Origin: Gammaproteobacteria bacterium
GTDB taxonomy: Bacteria > Pseudomonadota > Gammaproteobacteria > Ga0077554 > Ga007554
Direction of reading: 5' to 3'
Length of the DNA: 64,000 bases
NCBI GenBank assembly: GCA_040183005.1
Contig: JAMPIW010000007.1
Location: forward strand, 1,682,188 to 1,746,187
The notes beneath the pieces were generated by a model that saw only the letters and a program-made list of their open reading frames with translations, was not told the DNA's origin and did no database searches. Below, one piece after another: positions 36,479 to 45,345 of the stretch. Each line of letters opens with the position of its first letter. The first letter of the stretch is position 1. Position numbers and translations under genes: made by a program.

Positions 36479-38113
36479 ATGATACAGGCAAGCGGTTTAA
36501 CCAAGATATTCCCTTCCGGCACCAAGGCCGTGGATGGACTGGATCTCCACGTAAAAGAAGGGGAGATCTTCGCCTTGCTCGGTCCGAATGGCGCGGGGAA
36601 AACCACCACCATACGCATCTGCTCAACGCTCTCCGGCTTTGACGCCGGAAACGTGCAGGTAGCGGGCTATGACGTCGACAAAGACCCTGAAAAGGTCCGC
36701 GAATCCATCGGCGTCGTCGCGCAGCAGACCGGTATCGACTACTTTCTCACCGGGCGTGAGAACCTTGTCCTGCAGGGCCATCTCTATCGGATGAAAAAAG
36801 CTGACATCCAGAAACGGGTCGAAGAGCTTGCCGCCTATTTCGAGCTAAAAGACAGCCTGGACCAATTGGTCGCCACCTATTCCGGGGGCATGCGCAGAAA
36901 GCTGGATATCGCCACAGCGCTGATCCATCGCCCCAAAATCGTATTCCTTGACGAGCCGACACTAGGGCTGGACATAAAGAGCCGCAAAAACCTGTGGGCC
37001 TACATTGAAAAATTGAACCGCGAACTGGGACTCACCATTTTATTGACCACCCACTACCTGGAAGAGGCGGACAAACTTTCCCATCAGGTTGCCATTATCA
37101 ATGCAGGCAAGATACGCATCACCGGCACGCCGGAGGAACTGAAAACCGGCATCCACGGCGATTCTGTGCAGTTGACCTTCGAGCAGAATGACGCACAAGT
37201 GGGCGCCTTTGCCCACACCTTGAAAAACCAGCCAGAAATCAAGGATACCGTCTGGCAAGGCAACAAACTGCACATATATGTTGAAAACGGCGCGGCAAGC
37301 GTGCCTCGTATCGCCCTTATCGCATCACAGCAAGGCGTCAATATCAAGACCTTGTCCCTCTCCCGCCCGACACTGGACGATGTATTCCTGAAATACACCG
37401 GCAGCAGCCTGGAAGAAGTCAAGGAAGATACCGGACAAGAATGGTGGATGCAGTGGGCCGGCAAAGGCGGGGGCGGCAACTGGCAGAAGAAATGGGGCAG
37501 CGGGCAAGAAGACGCCAGCGATGAAAGCTCCGATCCCAAGGATACTGAAACACCAGAAACCGCATCTTCGTCCCCAGCGCAAGCATGGACCAAAGAAGAG
37601 ATGGCGGAATGGTGGAAAAACAAGGGCCAATCCAGCGGCGTCTCCGATACCGCTCCAGGCGATGCCGGGCAAGGCGGCGAGGAACCCATCCGCCCCCCCG
37701 CGCGCCCCATGAATCCAGCACAGACATGGACCAAGGAAGAAATGGAAGGATGGTGGAAGAGTCAAGGTCAATCCAGCGGTGCCCCTGGCACCCCTCCACC
37801 CCGTCAGGCAGTCACGCCACCCGCCGGACAACCCATGAATCCGGCACAAACCTGGACAAAAGAAGAAATGGAAGGATGGTGGCAGAACCAGGGTGACCCT
37901 GGCTCCGCTGACAACGCCCCTCCAGCGAGTCCGGAAGCCACTCCACCCTCTGTACAACCCATGAATCCAGCACAAACCTGGACAAAAGAAGAAATGGAGG
38001 AATGGTGGCGCAACAAGGGTCAAACTCCATGGCCTGCTGATAATAGCAATCAGCGAGGCAGCACACCATCGAATGAAACCAGTGAAAACCAAGACTCCGG
38101 CAAAAAAAGCTAA
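36479..38113 (+). CDS. DrrA-type ABC transporter ATPase with tryptophan-rich repeat tail
   Basis: A 544-residue protein. Residues 1-310 form an ABC-2 ATPase of the DrrA class: Walker A GPNGAGKTTT, signature YSGGMRRKLDIA, Walker B KIVFLDEPTLGLD, and the C-terminal DrrA-like extension (LSLSRPTLDDVFLKYTG). Residues ~311-544 are an unusual added tail: a segment rich in Trp, Gly, Gln and Lys, then four copies of AQ.WTKEEM..WW...GQ joined by Pro/Ser/Gly linkers, ending KKS. DrrA-type proteins usually stop near 310-330 residues. It precedes the permease gene by 59 bp. Exported substrate unknown; a lipid or drug-like molecule is usual for the class. Confidence 0.88.
   Translation: MIQASGLTKIFPSGTKAVDGLDLHVKEGEIFALLGPNGAGKTTTIRICSTLSGFDAGNVQVAGYDVDKDPEKVRESIGVVAQQTGIDYFLTGRENLVLQGHLYRMKKADIQKRVEELAAYFELKDSLDQLVATYSGGMRRKLDIATALIHRPKIVFLDEPTLGLDIKSRKNLWAYIEKLNRELGLTILLTTHYLEEADKLSHQVAIINAGKIRITGTPEELKTGIHGDSVQLTFEQNDAQVGAFAHTLKNQPEIKDTVWQGNKLHIYVENGAASVPRIALIASQQGVNIKTLSLSRPTLDDVFLKYTGSSLEEVKEDTGQEWWMQWAGKGGGGNWQKKWGSGQEDASDESSDPKDTETPETASSSPAQAWTKEEMAEWWKNKGQSSGVSDTAPGDAGQGGEEPIRPPARPMNPAQTWTKEEMEGWWKSQGQSSGAPGTPPPRQAVTPPAGQPMNPAQTWTKEEMEGWWQNQGDPGSADNAPPASPEATPPSVQPMNPAQTWTKEEMEEWWRNKGQTPWPADNSNQRGSTPSNETSENQDSGKKS
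37568..38017 (+). repeat. Four in-frame coding repeats, three with an exact 126-bp period
   Basis: Repeat starts are at 37568, 37709, 37835 and 37961. The last three are spaced by exactly 126 bp (42 codons); the first is 141 bp from the second. The conserved core is the DNA for PAQTWTKEEMEGWW; the proline-rich linkers vary more. Encodes the tail of the ABC ATPase. Tandem DNA identity suggests recent copy-number change is possible. Confidence 0.88.
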
Positions 38114-38172
38114 CAACCTTATTTGCCCTTTACGCTATATCCATCCCATCATCACACATCAGGGTAAACATC

Positions 38173-38934
38173 GTGCTCGCGGATACATGGTACTTATTTG
38201 GTAAATACATGAAGATCACCCTCAGGATGCCCTGGTGGTCGCTCTTCACCCTTATTCAACCGCTGATCTGGCTGGTAATCTTCGGCCAACTTTTCAAAAA
38301 CATCTCCCAGCTCCCCGGCTTTCCAGCCAACAGCTACGTCGATTTCTTTGTCCCTGGCGTACTCATCATGACTGTCCTGTTCGGATCGTCCTGGTCTGGG
38401 GTTAGTCTTTTAAGAGAGATCACGGCAGGCACTATCGACAAAATGCTCGTCGCGCCGGTATCGCGCACCGCCATTGTCCTCAGCCGGGTGCTGCACTCCG
38501 CTGTCCAGGTGCTCGCCCAAACCCTGATCATCCTCGCCGTATCCCTGGCGATAGGCGCGGCCACCAGTATCAACCCACTGTATATCAGCATGGCCATGCT
38601 GATCATCTTTCTGCTGGGGGTAGGCTTCGCCGCCCTGTCCAACGGCTTCGCCATCATGCTGCAACGCGAAGAACCGCTGGTCATGATAGGCAACCTGATG
38701 ACCCTGCCACTGATGTTCTTCTCGACCGCGCTCATGCCGGAAAACTTCATGCCCGACTGGATCGGCTATGTTGCTGCCATCAACCCCATCAATTATGCCG
38801 TAGAAGCGGTGAGAGCGGTATTGATCGGAACACCCGACTTCGGCGTATATGGGAAGGGCCTACTGGTACTGCTGGTGTTTGCGGGAGGCACGTTAGCCTG
38901 GGCAGTGAGCGCGTTTAATTCTTTGCGGGAGTGA
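38173..38934 (+). CDS. ABC-2 type transporter permease (DrrB-like)
   Basis: A 253-residue membrane protein with about six helices. Start GTG 38173 with AGGG 9 bp upstream. The ABC-2 pattern is clear: SLFTLIQPLIWLVIFGQLF, FFVPGVLIMTVLFGSSWSGV, REITAGTIDKMLVAPVSRT, and AAINPINYAVEAVRAVLIG. Forms the membrane half of the exporter with the ATPase just upstream. Its end converges on the TPR protein gene with 7 bp between. Confidence 0.92.
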   Translation: MLADTWYLFGKYMKITLRMPWWSLFTLIQPLIWLVIFGQLFKNISQLPGFPANSYVDFFVPGVLIMTVLFGSSWSGVSLLREITAGTIDKMLVAPVSRTAIVLSRVLHSAVQVLAQTLIILAVSLAIGAATSINPLYISMAMLIIFLLGVGFAALSNGFAIMLQREEPLVMIGNLMTLPLMFFSTALMPENFMPDWIGYVAAINPINYAVEAVRAVLIGTPDFGVYGKGLLVLLVFAGGTLAWAVSAFNSLRE

Positions 38935-38941
38935 GAGTCCA

Positions 38942-41671
38942 CTAAAAAAACAAGGTCATCCCAACTGTAAGGAGAGATTTGGAGTAATCTCCCAAGGCCC
39001 TACTTTGCACGCCTATGATATCTGTCGCATTCAGGATAAGACCTACAGGAAGATTCGAGTTGTTATTCTGGAAAGAATAACTGGCGAAGGCCCTCAGCTT
39101 ATCGTTGACTTCATAGTTCAAACCCAAGGAGAGGGAATTAAACACATTGGTTCGACGCTGCTGGAAATTGGAAACCGAGTCGGGATTCGTGTAATTATTT
39201 AAAGCAAAACTATACGCTACGTTAGCCGACATTTTTTCCGACAATGACTTGTCAAATCGCACTGTACCGGTATGACCATGATATGCATAGTCATGCCCTT
39301 CAGGCCGCGTATTACGATTGGCGGCAAAATCATAGCTCAGCAGAATCGACCGCCCAAGCCCCAACCCCTGATTGAACGTCAATCCTGTTGAGTACGTCAC
39401 AGAATCAAAAAAGCTGCTCGAAGTACTCGTAAAATCCCTATACGATAAATTGAATCTCATTATTGTCGGCGCGCTTTTTCTTTCCCCCGGCGCTGCAAAC
39501 CTCCCGAACACAGAGGGCATTTCAAAGCGCCATAATGTGTCGGCATAGACATTATTACCCACACTGACTCTTTGTTCATTGAGCAGGCCTGAGATATCGG
39601 TACGCGTCCCACCCAGCGTCACACTCCTGTTACTGGGACCCCAAGTAACAAACGGGCCAACATCTATTCTTGTAAAATCTGCCTGTGAAAAATGGTACAT
39701 CATATAAGCAGGGCTGACCGTCAAGCCACTTCTAACATTCCTGCTCAACTTATAGCGGTAGGTCATATTCAGAGAAAGATTTGATATATATTCATAAAAT
39801 GGCGCAATGTTGCTCAGATTGGTATTATTATCATAAGTCAACGAATAACCCATGTTATAGGTAAATCCGTTGATTTTGCGTTCAAGCGCCGGGATTTTTT
39901 TCTCAGCCGCCACCACCACCGGGCTTGCCCTCCCATTCTGCACTATAAACCTGTATTCCTTGAGCGCATCTTCTTCACGATTCGAGTTTTCATAGAGCAA
40001 GGCAAGGTTGCCGCGCGCGCTAAAATTATCGGGGTTCAGGCCAACAATCTGTTGATAGGTACGCTCCGCCTCACCTAGCTCACCTTTTCGTGACTGAATC
40101 AGCGCCGTGTAAAACAAGGCAATGATGTCGTTTGGATTCTTCTGAAGAATATCGTCAAAATGCCCTTTTGCAAGATCCAACTTATCTTTCGCGTACAAAT
40201 CCCTTGCCACGGCAAGTTGTAATTTATTTCTAATCCGCTCCGCCTCCGCAGGTTCTTTTTCCAGCGCAGCAGCCTTGTTATAGGCATCGACCGCCTTCTC
40301 GTACAATCCCTGGTCATCCTGAATCAGCCCAATATAGAAATGGGCCTTGGCATAATCAGGATTAATACGAATCACAGCTTCAAATTCACGGAGCGCCTCA
40401 TCCCGCAACGACTGCCTAGCATAGAGTGTTCCCAGATTAAAATGCGCCACCAAGTCATCAGGTTTGACCGCCAGAGTCTTTTTATACCCCTCCATTTCAT
40501 CCGCCAGTTTGCGCGCCTCAGCCAGTTTTTCACCAAACGTCTCCTGCATATTGCGAAGAATGGCGGCAGCCTGCTGTCCAGGCGGCGTGTTGGCACCAAT
40601 GGAAACCACCGCCTCCAACTCTCTGGAACTCTCTACGAATTTATTTACCTCCATATACATCACGCCAAGCCGTAATCGCGCCTCCAAATGGCGCGGCTCA
40701 ATCTCCAGCAATTTCTTGAACGTAGCCACCGCTTCATCCGGTTGCTTTAATTCACGATAAATCGTTCCAATATTGAAAAGGGCCATCAGCTCATTAGGAT
40801 CAATGGTCAAGACTCCTTGAAACTCTTTTAACCCCCCCTGGAGATCTTTCTTTTCGAGTAACTGAACCCCTTTTATGAGCCCAAGCCTGACCGTGGCCCT
40901 GCGTCCGATATCACTTCCCGGCTCGAGTGTAATGGCCCGTTTTAACTGTTCTACAGCAAGCGGAATTTTGCCGCTTCTTTCATAGATCCTGGCAAGATAG
41001 AAATGGGGCGTTGCACTACCGGGCACAAGCTGCATCACTTGCTTAAAAACACCCTCGGCATCATCCAGGCGATTAAAGTTAAAAAACGCCAGCCCCACGG
41101 CATGCAGAACACGCGAATCATTGGGATAATCCCTACGCAGCACGGACGCCAGGGCCAAAGCCGCATCGAAATCGCCGGCCTCCGCATATTGCCGGATCTG
41201 GAGCAGATAAAGGGCTTTCTCTGCATTCCTGGCCTCGTCCGTTCCTGGCGACTTGGACATGATGAATTTATACTCCTTCATCGCATCATCCAACCTGTTC
41301 AATTGCTCGTAAACAAGAGCCAGAGAGGCACGCACTTTCAAATTTCCAGGCGCAAGTATTGAACTTTTCTTTATATATTCCAAACCCTCATTCGGCTGGT
41401 TCTTGCGCATGTAAATAACACCGATGTAATAAATAGCCTCGGCATTTTCGGGGACAATCTTGAGTGCAGAATTGAAACTACCCAACGCGCCATCCAGATC
41501 ATCCTTATCCATCTGGGCTTTACCACTCGCCACAGCCTGTTCAAGTCCGAGTGATTCGGAAGGTGTTTTTTTGATGTCAGGAACCGATGATTGCTCCGCA
41601 GCAAAGACGAAACTCGCCTCATGAAGCAATAAGAGATTAAACACGAAAAACAACAACAGCCTTTTCTTCAC
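38942..41671 (-). CDS. TPR-repeat protein with C-terminal outer-membrane beta-barrel
   Basis: A 909-residue secreted protein. Signal peptide 1-24 (ending FVFA). Residues ~45-600 are a long run of tetratricopeptide repeats (for example AIYYIGVIYMRKNQPNEGLE, AHFYIGLIQDDQGLYEKAVD). The last ~300 residues alternate aromatic strands and end ALGDYSKSLLTVGMTLFF, the terminal-Phe signal of an outer-membrane barrel. The layout recalls exopolysaccharide or cellulose export porins, where periplasmic TPRs guide a polymer to the barrel, but no polymer synthase lies nearby. First of a minus-strand cluster ending here; it may be the outer-membrane exit for the exporters beside it. Confidence 0.82.
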   Translation of the reverse strand: MKKRLLLFFVFNLLLLHEASFVFAAEQSSVPDIKKTPSESLGLEQAVASGKAQMDKDDLDGALGSFNSALKIVPENAEAIYYIGVIYMRKNQPNEGLEYIKKSSILAPGNLKVRASLALVYEQLNRLDDAMKEYKFIMSKSPGTDEARNAEKALYLLQIRQYAEAGDFDAALALASVLRRDYPNDSRVLHAVGLAFFNFNRLDDAEGVFKQVMQLVPGSATPHFYLARIYERSGKIPLAVEQLKRAITLEPGSDIGRRATVRLGLIKGVQLLEKKDLQGGLKEFQGVLTIDPNELMALFNIGTIYRELKQPDEAVATFKKLLEIEPRHLEARLRLGVMYMEVNKFVESSRELEAVVSIGANTPPGQQAAAILRNMQETFGEKLAEARKLADEMEGYKKTLAVKPDDLVAHFNLGTLYARQSLRDEALREFEAVIRINPDYAKAHFYIGLIQDDQGLYEKAVDAYNKAAALEKEPAEAERIRNKLQLAVARDLYAKDKLDLAKGHFDDILQKNPNDIIALFYTALIQSRKGELGEAERTYQQIVGLNPDNFSARGNLALLYENSNREEDALKEYRFIVQNGRASPVVVAAEKKIPALERKINGFTYNMGYSLTYDNNTNLSNIAPFYEYISNLSLNMTYRYKLSRNVRSGLTVSPAYMMYHFSQADFTRIDVGPFVTWGPSNRSVTLGGTRTDISGLLNEQRVSVGNNVYADTLWRFEMPSVFGRFAAPGERKSAPTIMRFNLSYRDFTSTSSSFFDSVTYSTGLTFNQGLGLGRSILLSYDFAANRNTRPEGHDYAYHGHTGTVRFDKSLSEKMSANVAYSFALNNYTNPDSVSNFQQRRTNVFNSLSLGLNYEVNDKLRAFASYSFQNNNSNLPVGLILNATDIIGVQSRALGDYSKSLLTVGMTLFF

Positions 41672-41752
41672 GTATCGATTACCTTGGCTGTACGTTCTTA
41701 CCGGAACTCTTGCATGACAAAACCATTAACTTGCCTCTGTTATTTTCCACCG

Positions 41753-42673
41753 CTAATAATAAATATTTATCTTGAACAATGCCTTCCATCCATCAAAGGA
41801 TAGTCTAAGTTTTTTATAGCCCGACCCATCTGCCGCCTGATATTCAAGATTGCCGTCTTCAGGGTCGGAAACACCGCTTTCCGAAGGATTGGGTCGAACA
41901 GGGGTATTCATAAATATGCCATCAGTGGGCAAAAAATCTCTGTTGATATTATTATTTCTAAACGTAAACTTCCTGAGGCCATAGCTATAACTTGTCTCAA
42001 ACCCAAGCGATAACCATTTTTTTAAAAAAACCTCCCCACCAACCCCCGGCTGCAACATGAGAATTCCCGTAGCTTTCGATTCAATAACAAAGATCTTTTT
42101 GAAAGTTGCCGCCGGACCATCCAGATACAGGAATACCCAGTCTTCCCGATAGCCGATATCAAAAATTTCATGCAGTGACAAACGGAAATACAGATTGTAT
42201 TTATCAGGCTGGCTTATCGCAGTATGTTTCCAGCCCAGAAAAAACTCGTTATAAGAAAGCGTGGCCCTTCTGTCGTTTGTAACATTCGCCTCAAATCCCT
42301 GGACAGGAAACCTTCCATTGACAGTCGATGCCGATGAGCCTTCCCATGTACTTCCTCCAATCAAGAGTGCATTTTTTTTATCGGGCTTCCATTGAAACTC
42401 AATACCTGCCAGAGGGGCATAGTTAATACCAGGCAGAGGGTTGCTGAACACTTGACCTATAATTCTAGTGGGCGTATCTGCCGTAAGTATATCGGCCTCA
42501 TACTTGAGTGGCGCCCTGAACACACCTTCATTCAGCACTTTAAGATTAGGGGCGTGAATCCCAAGTATGGGTGAAAAACTCCATTGATACTCATCCTGTT
42601 TGGCATAGGCAACATTGCAAAACGTCGAAATACCTGCCAGGGCTGGGATGAATAGCAGAAAAACCCTGTGCAT
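41753..42673 (-). CDS. Secreted outer-membrane-type protein of unknown function
   Basis: A protein of 306 residues. ATG 42673 (MHRVFLLFIPALAG) gives a signal peptide ending NVAYA and begins 8 bp after the MMPL stop; the longer frame would overlap MMPL by 53 bp. The mature part is rich in Phe, Tyr and Gly with alternating strand patterns (FNPLP..., FFLGWKHTA, FRLSLHEIFDIGYRE) and ends ALFKINIYY, which fits a small beta-barrel. No family recognised. Gene order puts it between the exporter and the TPR barrel. Confidence 0.7.
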   Translation of the reverse strand: MHRVFLLFIPALAGISTFCNVAYAKQDEYQWSFSPILGIHAPNLKVLNEGVFRAPLKYEADILTADTPTRIIGQVFSNPLPGINYAPLAGIEFQWKPDKKNALLIGGSTWEGSSASTVNGRFPVQGFEANVTNDRRATLSYNEFFLGWKHTAISQPDKYNLYFRLSLHEIFDIGYREDWVFLYLDGPAATFKKIFVIESKATGILMLQPGVGGEVFLKKWLSLGFETSYSYGLRKFTFRNNNINRDFLPTDGIFMNTPVRPNPSESGVSDPEDGNLEYQAADGSGYKKLRLSFDGWKALFKINIYY

Positions 42674-42680
42674 CAGATCT

Positions 42681-45164
42681 CTACACAACACCTTGATGCT
42701 TTCCTTGAGAAAGGCGCGGCTTGAAGTAGGCAAACACCACGGGCAGCGCCATCAACGCCGCCAAACAACTCACCACCATGTATGCGGCGACAAAATACCC
42801 CAGCTTCTGGTTGGGAGGGAATTGGGAAAAGAACAACACCAAAAATCCCACCGTAACAATCATCGCATTAAACACAATGGTCTTTCCGACACTACGCAAC
42901 GTACCCAGCGTAGCGATCCGGTGATCATCAGTTTTTTGCCGCTCACGGCGATAACGGAAAATATAATGTATCGCGTAATCCACACCCACACCGATAGCGA
43001 CGCCCGTTGCCAGCGTCGTGGAAACGTCAATGGGAATACCGATAAAACCAGCACAACCTGCAATCAGCACGGTCGCTAGCGTTACGGGAATGATGGTCAC
43101 CAGCCCCATGGAAAAAGACCGGAACAACAGCGCCGCAAGCAGGAATATGCCCAGCTTTGACAGTACAATGGCCATGCCCTGCCCCTTGATCAGCAGCTCT
43201 GCCCATATATAGGAATTATTTGCAGAACCCGCCAAATTTACCTCAACATCCAATCCGGACATTTCCTTCTTCACAAAATCATTGACCCCATCAATGATCA
43301 CCTTGAGATCGCCGGTATGGTCCGTCTTGATGAAAAAGGTTACGTTGGCCTGCCGGTAATCATAATCTATTACCTCATTCAGCAGCTCGGGCTGGCCAGA
43401 TATGGAAAATAAAAAGAGGTCTTCAGCAACTTCCGCTTGAGATGCCGGCAATACATTGTACTGAGGTGCATCCGCATGAAGCGTTTTGTTCATGCTCTTC
43501 AAATAATCAACCACGGACAGCGAATCGCCCACATAAGGCAGGCCCTCAATCTTGTTCTGCAGCGCCTCGATCTTCTTCAATATCGCCAGCGACTTGAGAG
43601 CATCTTTTTGCTTGCCTTCGACAACCACATTCAGGAAAATCGTTCCGTCGAACTTCTTGTTCAGCATGTCATTGGAAAGCGCCACCTCGCTGTCTTTTTT
43701 GAAGTCACTCATCCAACTTGAATCCACATGCAGCAATGTCGCACCATAGACACCCACCACGGTCATCACAATCAGCGCAAGGCTCATGCTTTTTTTATTT
43801 TTGAGGGCGACCTCGCCCCAGCCCACCAAAGTCCGGGTAATCCGGTCTTGCTCCGCATGAACACGCATCGCACGCCGCTTTGCCAGATAACCACCAACCT
43901 TCGGCTTCAATTGACACAATGCGGCGGGGAGAAAGGTCACAGACAACAGCCAGCAATACACGATGCCGAGCACCGTGAACAAACCAAAGGTCTTGAACGG
44001 TGGCATTTCCGAAAACAACAGGGAAAGAAAACCTATCGCCGTCGTAAGCGACGTCGTGATCAAGGGCGGCCCGAGCTCCTCCAGCACCTGCCCAACAATC
44101 ACCTTTCCTTCCCGATAAGGGTCGCTTAAGACATTGTCGTAATAATTGGTTAACAGATGAACGGCATTACCTATCGCCACAGCCACCAGTATCACCGGCA
44201 GCATGGTGGAAATGGTATACAACGGTACATTCAGCGCCGCCATCGTCCCCATAGTCCAAATAATGCCAGCCGCCATTATCAGCAAGGGCAAAACCACGCC
44301 ACGCAATGTTTTAAACACAATAAAGAGAACAGCCATGATCGCCACTATCAGCAGCGGTATCATGACCTTCATGTCCTGCATGGCATAAAATCCCGAGCTA
44401 ACCTCGATGACCGGTCGGCCTGCCATGTAAAACACATCCGCATCCTTGTCAGCGGCCATATCGCTCTTTGCGGATGACTTGGCCTGTTGCTGCCACTGAC
44501 CCTGCCCGCCGCCTTGCGGCCATTTACCCTGCTGCCAATTGCCGCCACCAGCTCCGGGCTGGCCACCCCACGATCCGCCCCCTTGCTCCGCCGCGAGTAT
44601 CCCCTTGATCTGCCAATAGGTCTGATACCGGTTCGCTATCCCCTCCTTGAGCTTGGCTCGGATCATGGCCCCCGTGCCATCCTTGGAAACAATATTACCT
44701 ACAAACAAATCGCTATTGCCGTAAACGACACTCTTGAGCCGCTCGATGCCCACCTGATCGGTGGGCACGGTTTCCATGAGCCGCTGCGTGCTCAACTCCG
44801 ATTCAGTTCCAGTGAACACAGTGGCGGTGGACAATGAGGCCACATCTATCGTCCGATTGGCAATTACCCCCGGCAGCGCCGAAATTTTTTCCGTGATACG
44901 CGCAATGCGCGCCAACGTCTTGGGGTTAAAAATACCCTCTTTCTCGTTGACAATACCGATGATGACGGCATCCTTGACGCCAAACACCTCATCGACCCTT
45001 TCATCATAGAGAATCGCGGCATGTCCTTTAGGAAGGAAAACACGGGCGTCCGTCTCCCAGTGTAGCTTGGGCAACTGAAAGGCAAAAAATACCGTAATTC
45101 CAGCGATGACGAGCATCACGCTCTTGGGGAAATTCGTAACTAGGGCGTATAACCTGTTGAGCAT
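42681..45164 (-). CDS. MMPL/RND superfamily exporter
   Basis: An 827-residue inner-membrane protein with two MMPL halves, each one helix, a large periplasmic loop and a five-helix bundle: first half around MIPLLIVAIMAVLFIVFKTL and AVAIGNAVHLLTNYYDN; second half around GMAIVLSKLGIFLLAALLF and VGVDYAIHYIFRYRRERQ. Acidic residues in the helices suit proton-driven export. Residues ~190-232 of the first loop are an insertion rich in Gly, Gln and Trp (GGGNWQQGKWPQGGGQ). Relatives export lipids or hydrophobic compounds (for example HpnN, MmpL). DUF1302-type and LolA-like genes upstream suggest a trans-envelope route. Confidence 0.88.
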   Translation of the reverse strand: MLNRLYALVTNFPKSVMLVIAGITVFFAFQLPKLHWETDARVFLPKGHAAILYDERVDEVFGVKDAVIIGIVNEKEGIFNPKTLARIARITEKISALPGVIANRTIDVASLSTATVFTGTESELSTQRLMETVPTDQVGIERLKSVVYGNSDLFVGNIVSKDGTGAMIRAKLKEGIANRYQTYWQIKGILAAEQGGGSWGGQPGAGGGNWQQGKWPQGGGQGQWQQQAKSSAKSDMAADKDADVFYMAGRPVIEVSSGFYAMQDMKVMIPLLIVAIMAVLFIVFKTLRGVVLPLLIMAAGIIWTMGTMAALNVPLYTISTMLPVILVAVAIGNAVHLLTNYYDNVLSDPYREGKVIVGQVLEELGPPLITTSLTTAIGFLSLLFSEMPPFKTFGLFTVLGIVYCWLLSVTFLPAALCQLKPKVGGYLAKRRAMRVHAEQDRITRTLVGWGEVALKNKKSMSLALIVMTVVGVYGATLLHVDSSWMSDFKKDSEVALSNDMLNKKFDGTIFLNVVVEGKQKDALKSLAILKKIEALQNKIEGLPYVGDSLSVVDYLKSMNKTLHADAPQYNVLPASQAEVAEDLFLFSISGQPELLNEVIDYDYRQANVTFFIKTDHTGDLKVIIDGVNDFVKKEMSGLDVEVNLAGSANNSYIWAELLIKGQGMAIVLSKLGIFLLAALLFRSFSMGLVTIIPVTLATVLIAGCAGFIGIPIDVSTTLATGVAIGVGVDYAIHYIFRYRRERQKTDDHRIATLGTLRSVGKTIVFNAMIVTVGFLVLFFSQFPPNQKLGYFVAAYMVVSCLAALMALPVVFAYFKPRLSQGKHQGVV

Positions 45165-45345
45165 GGCGGTAGCGGCATCCTTATATATAAACGGGCAGGT
45201 GTATATAAACCCACCCGCCTGCGAACTTTATCCTGCGCTGATTTCACATAACAGAAAACCCAAAAAAAGGGTTTTGTGAAAAAACTTCCGCATTAAACAA
45301 CGCCGTTAGAACGAATACTTAAAATCCATAAAAATACGGTCGTTA

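Noticed and set aside
37568-38017. Possibility that the WTKEEM repeats are a sequencing duplication
   Set aside because: The copies differ at many bases and in linker length and content, so they are real diverged repeats rather than a read or assembly artefact.
45255-45275. AAAACCC-A7-GGGTTTT hairpin between the DUF1302-type gene and MMPL
   Set aside because: The stem is only 7 bp with low GC and no T-tract follows on the minus strand, so a terminator inside the cluster is not supported.
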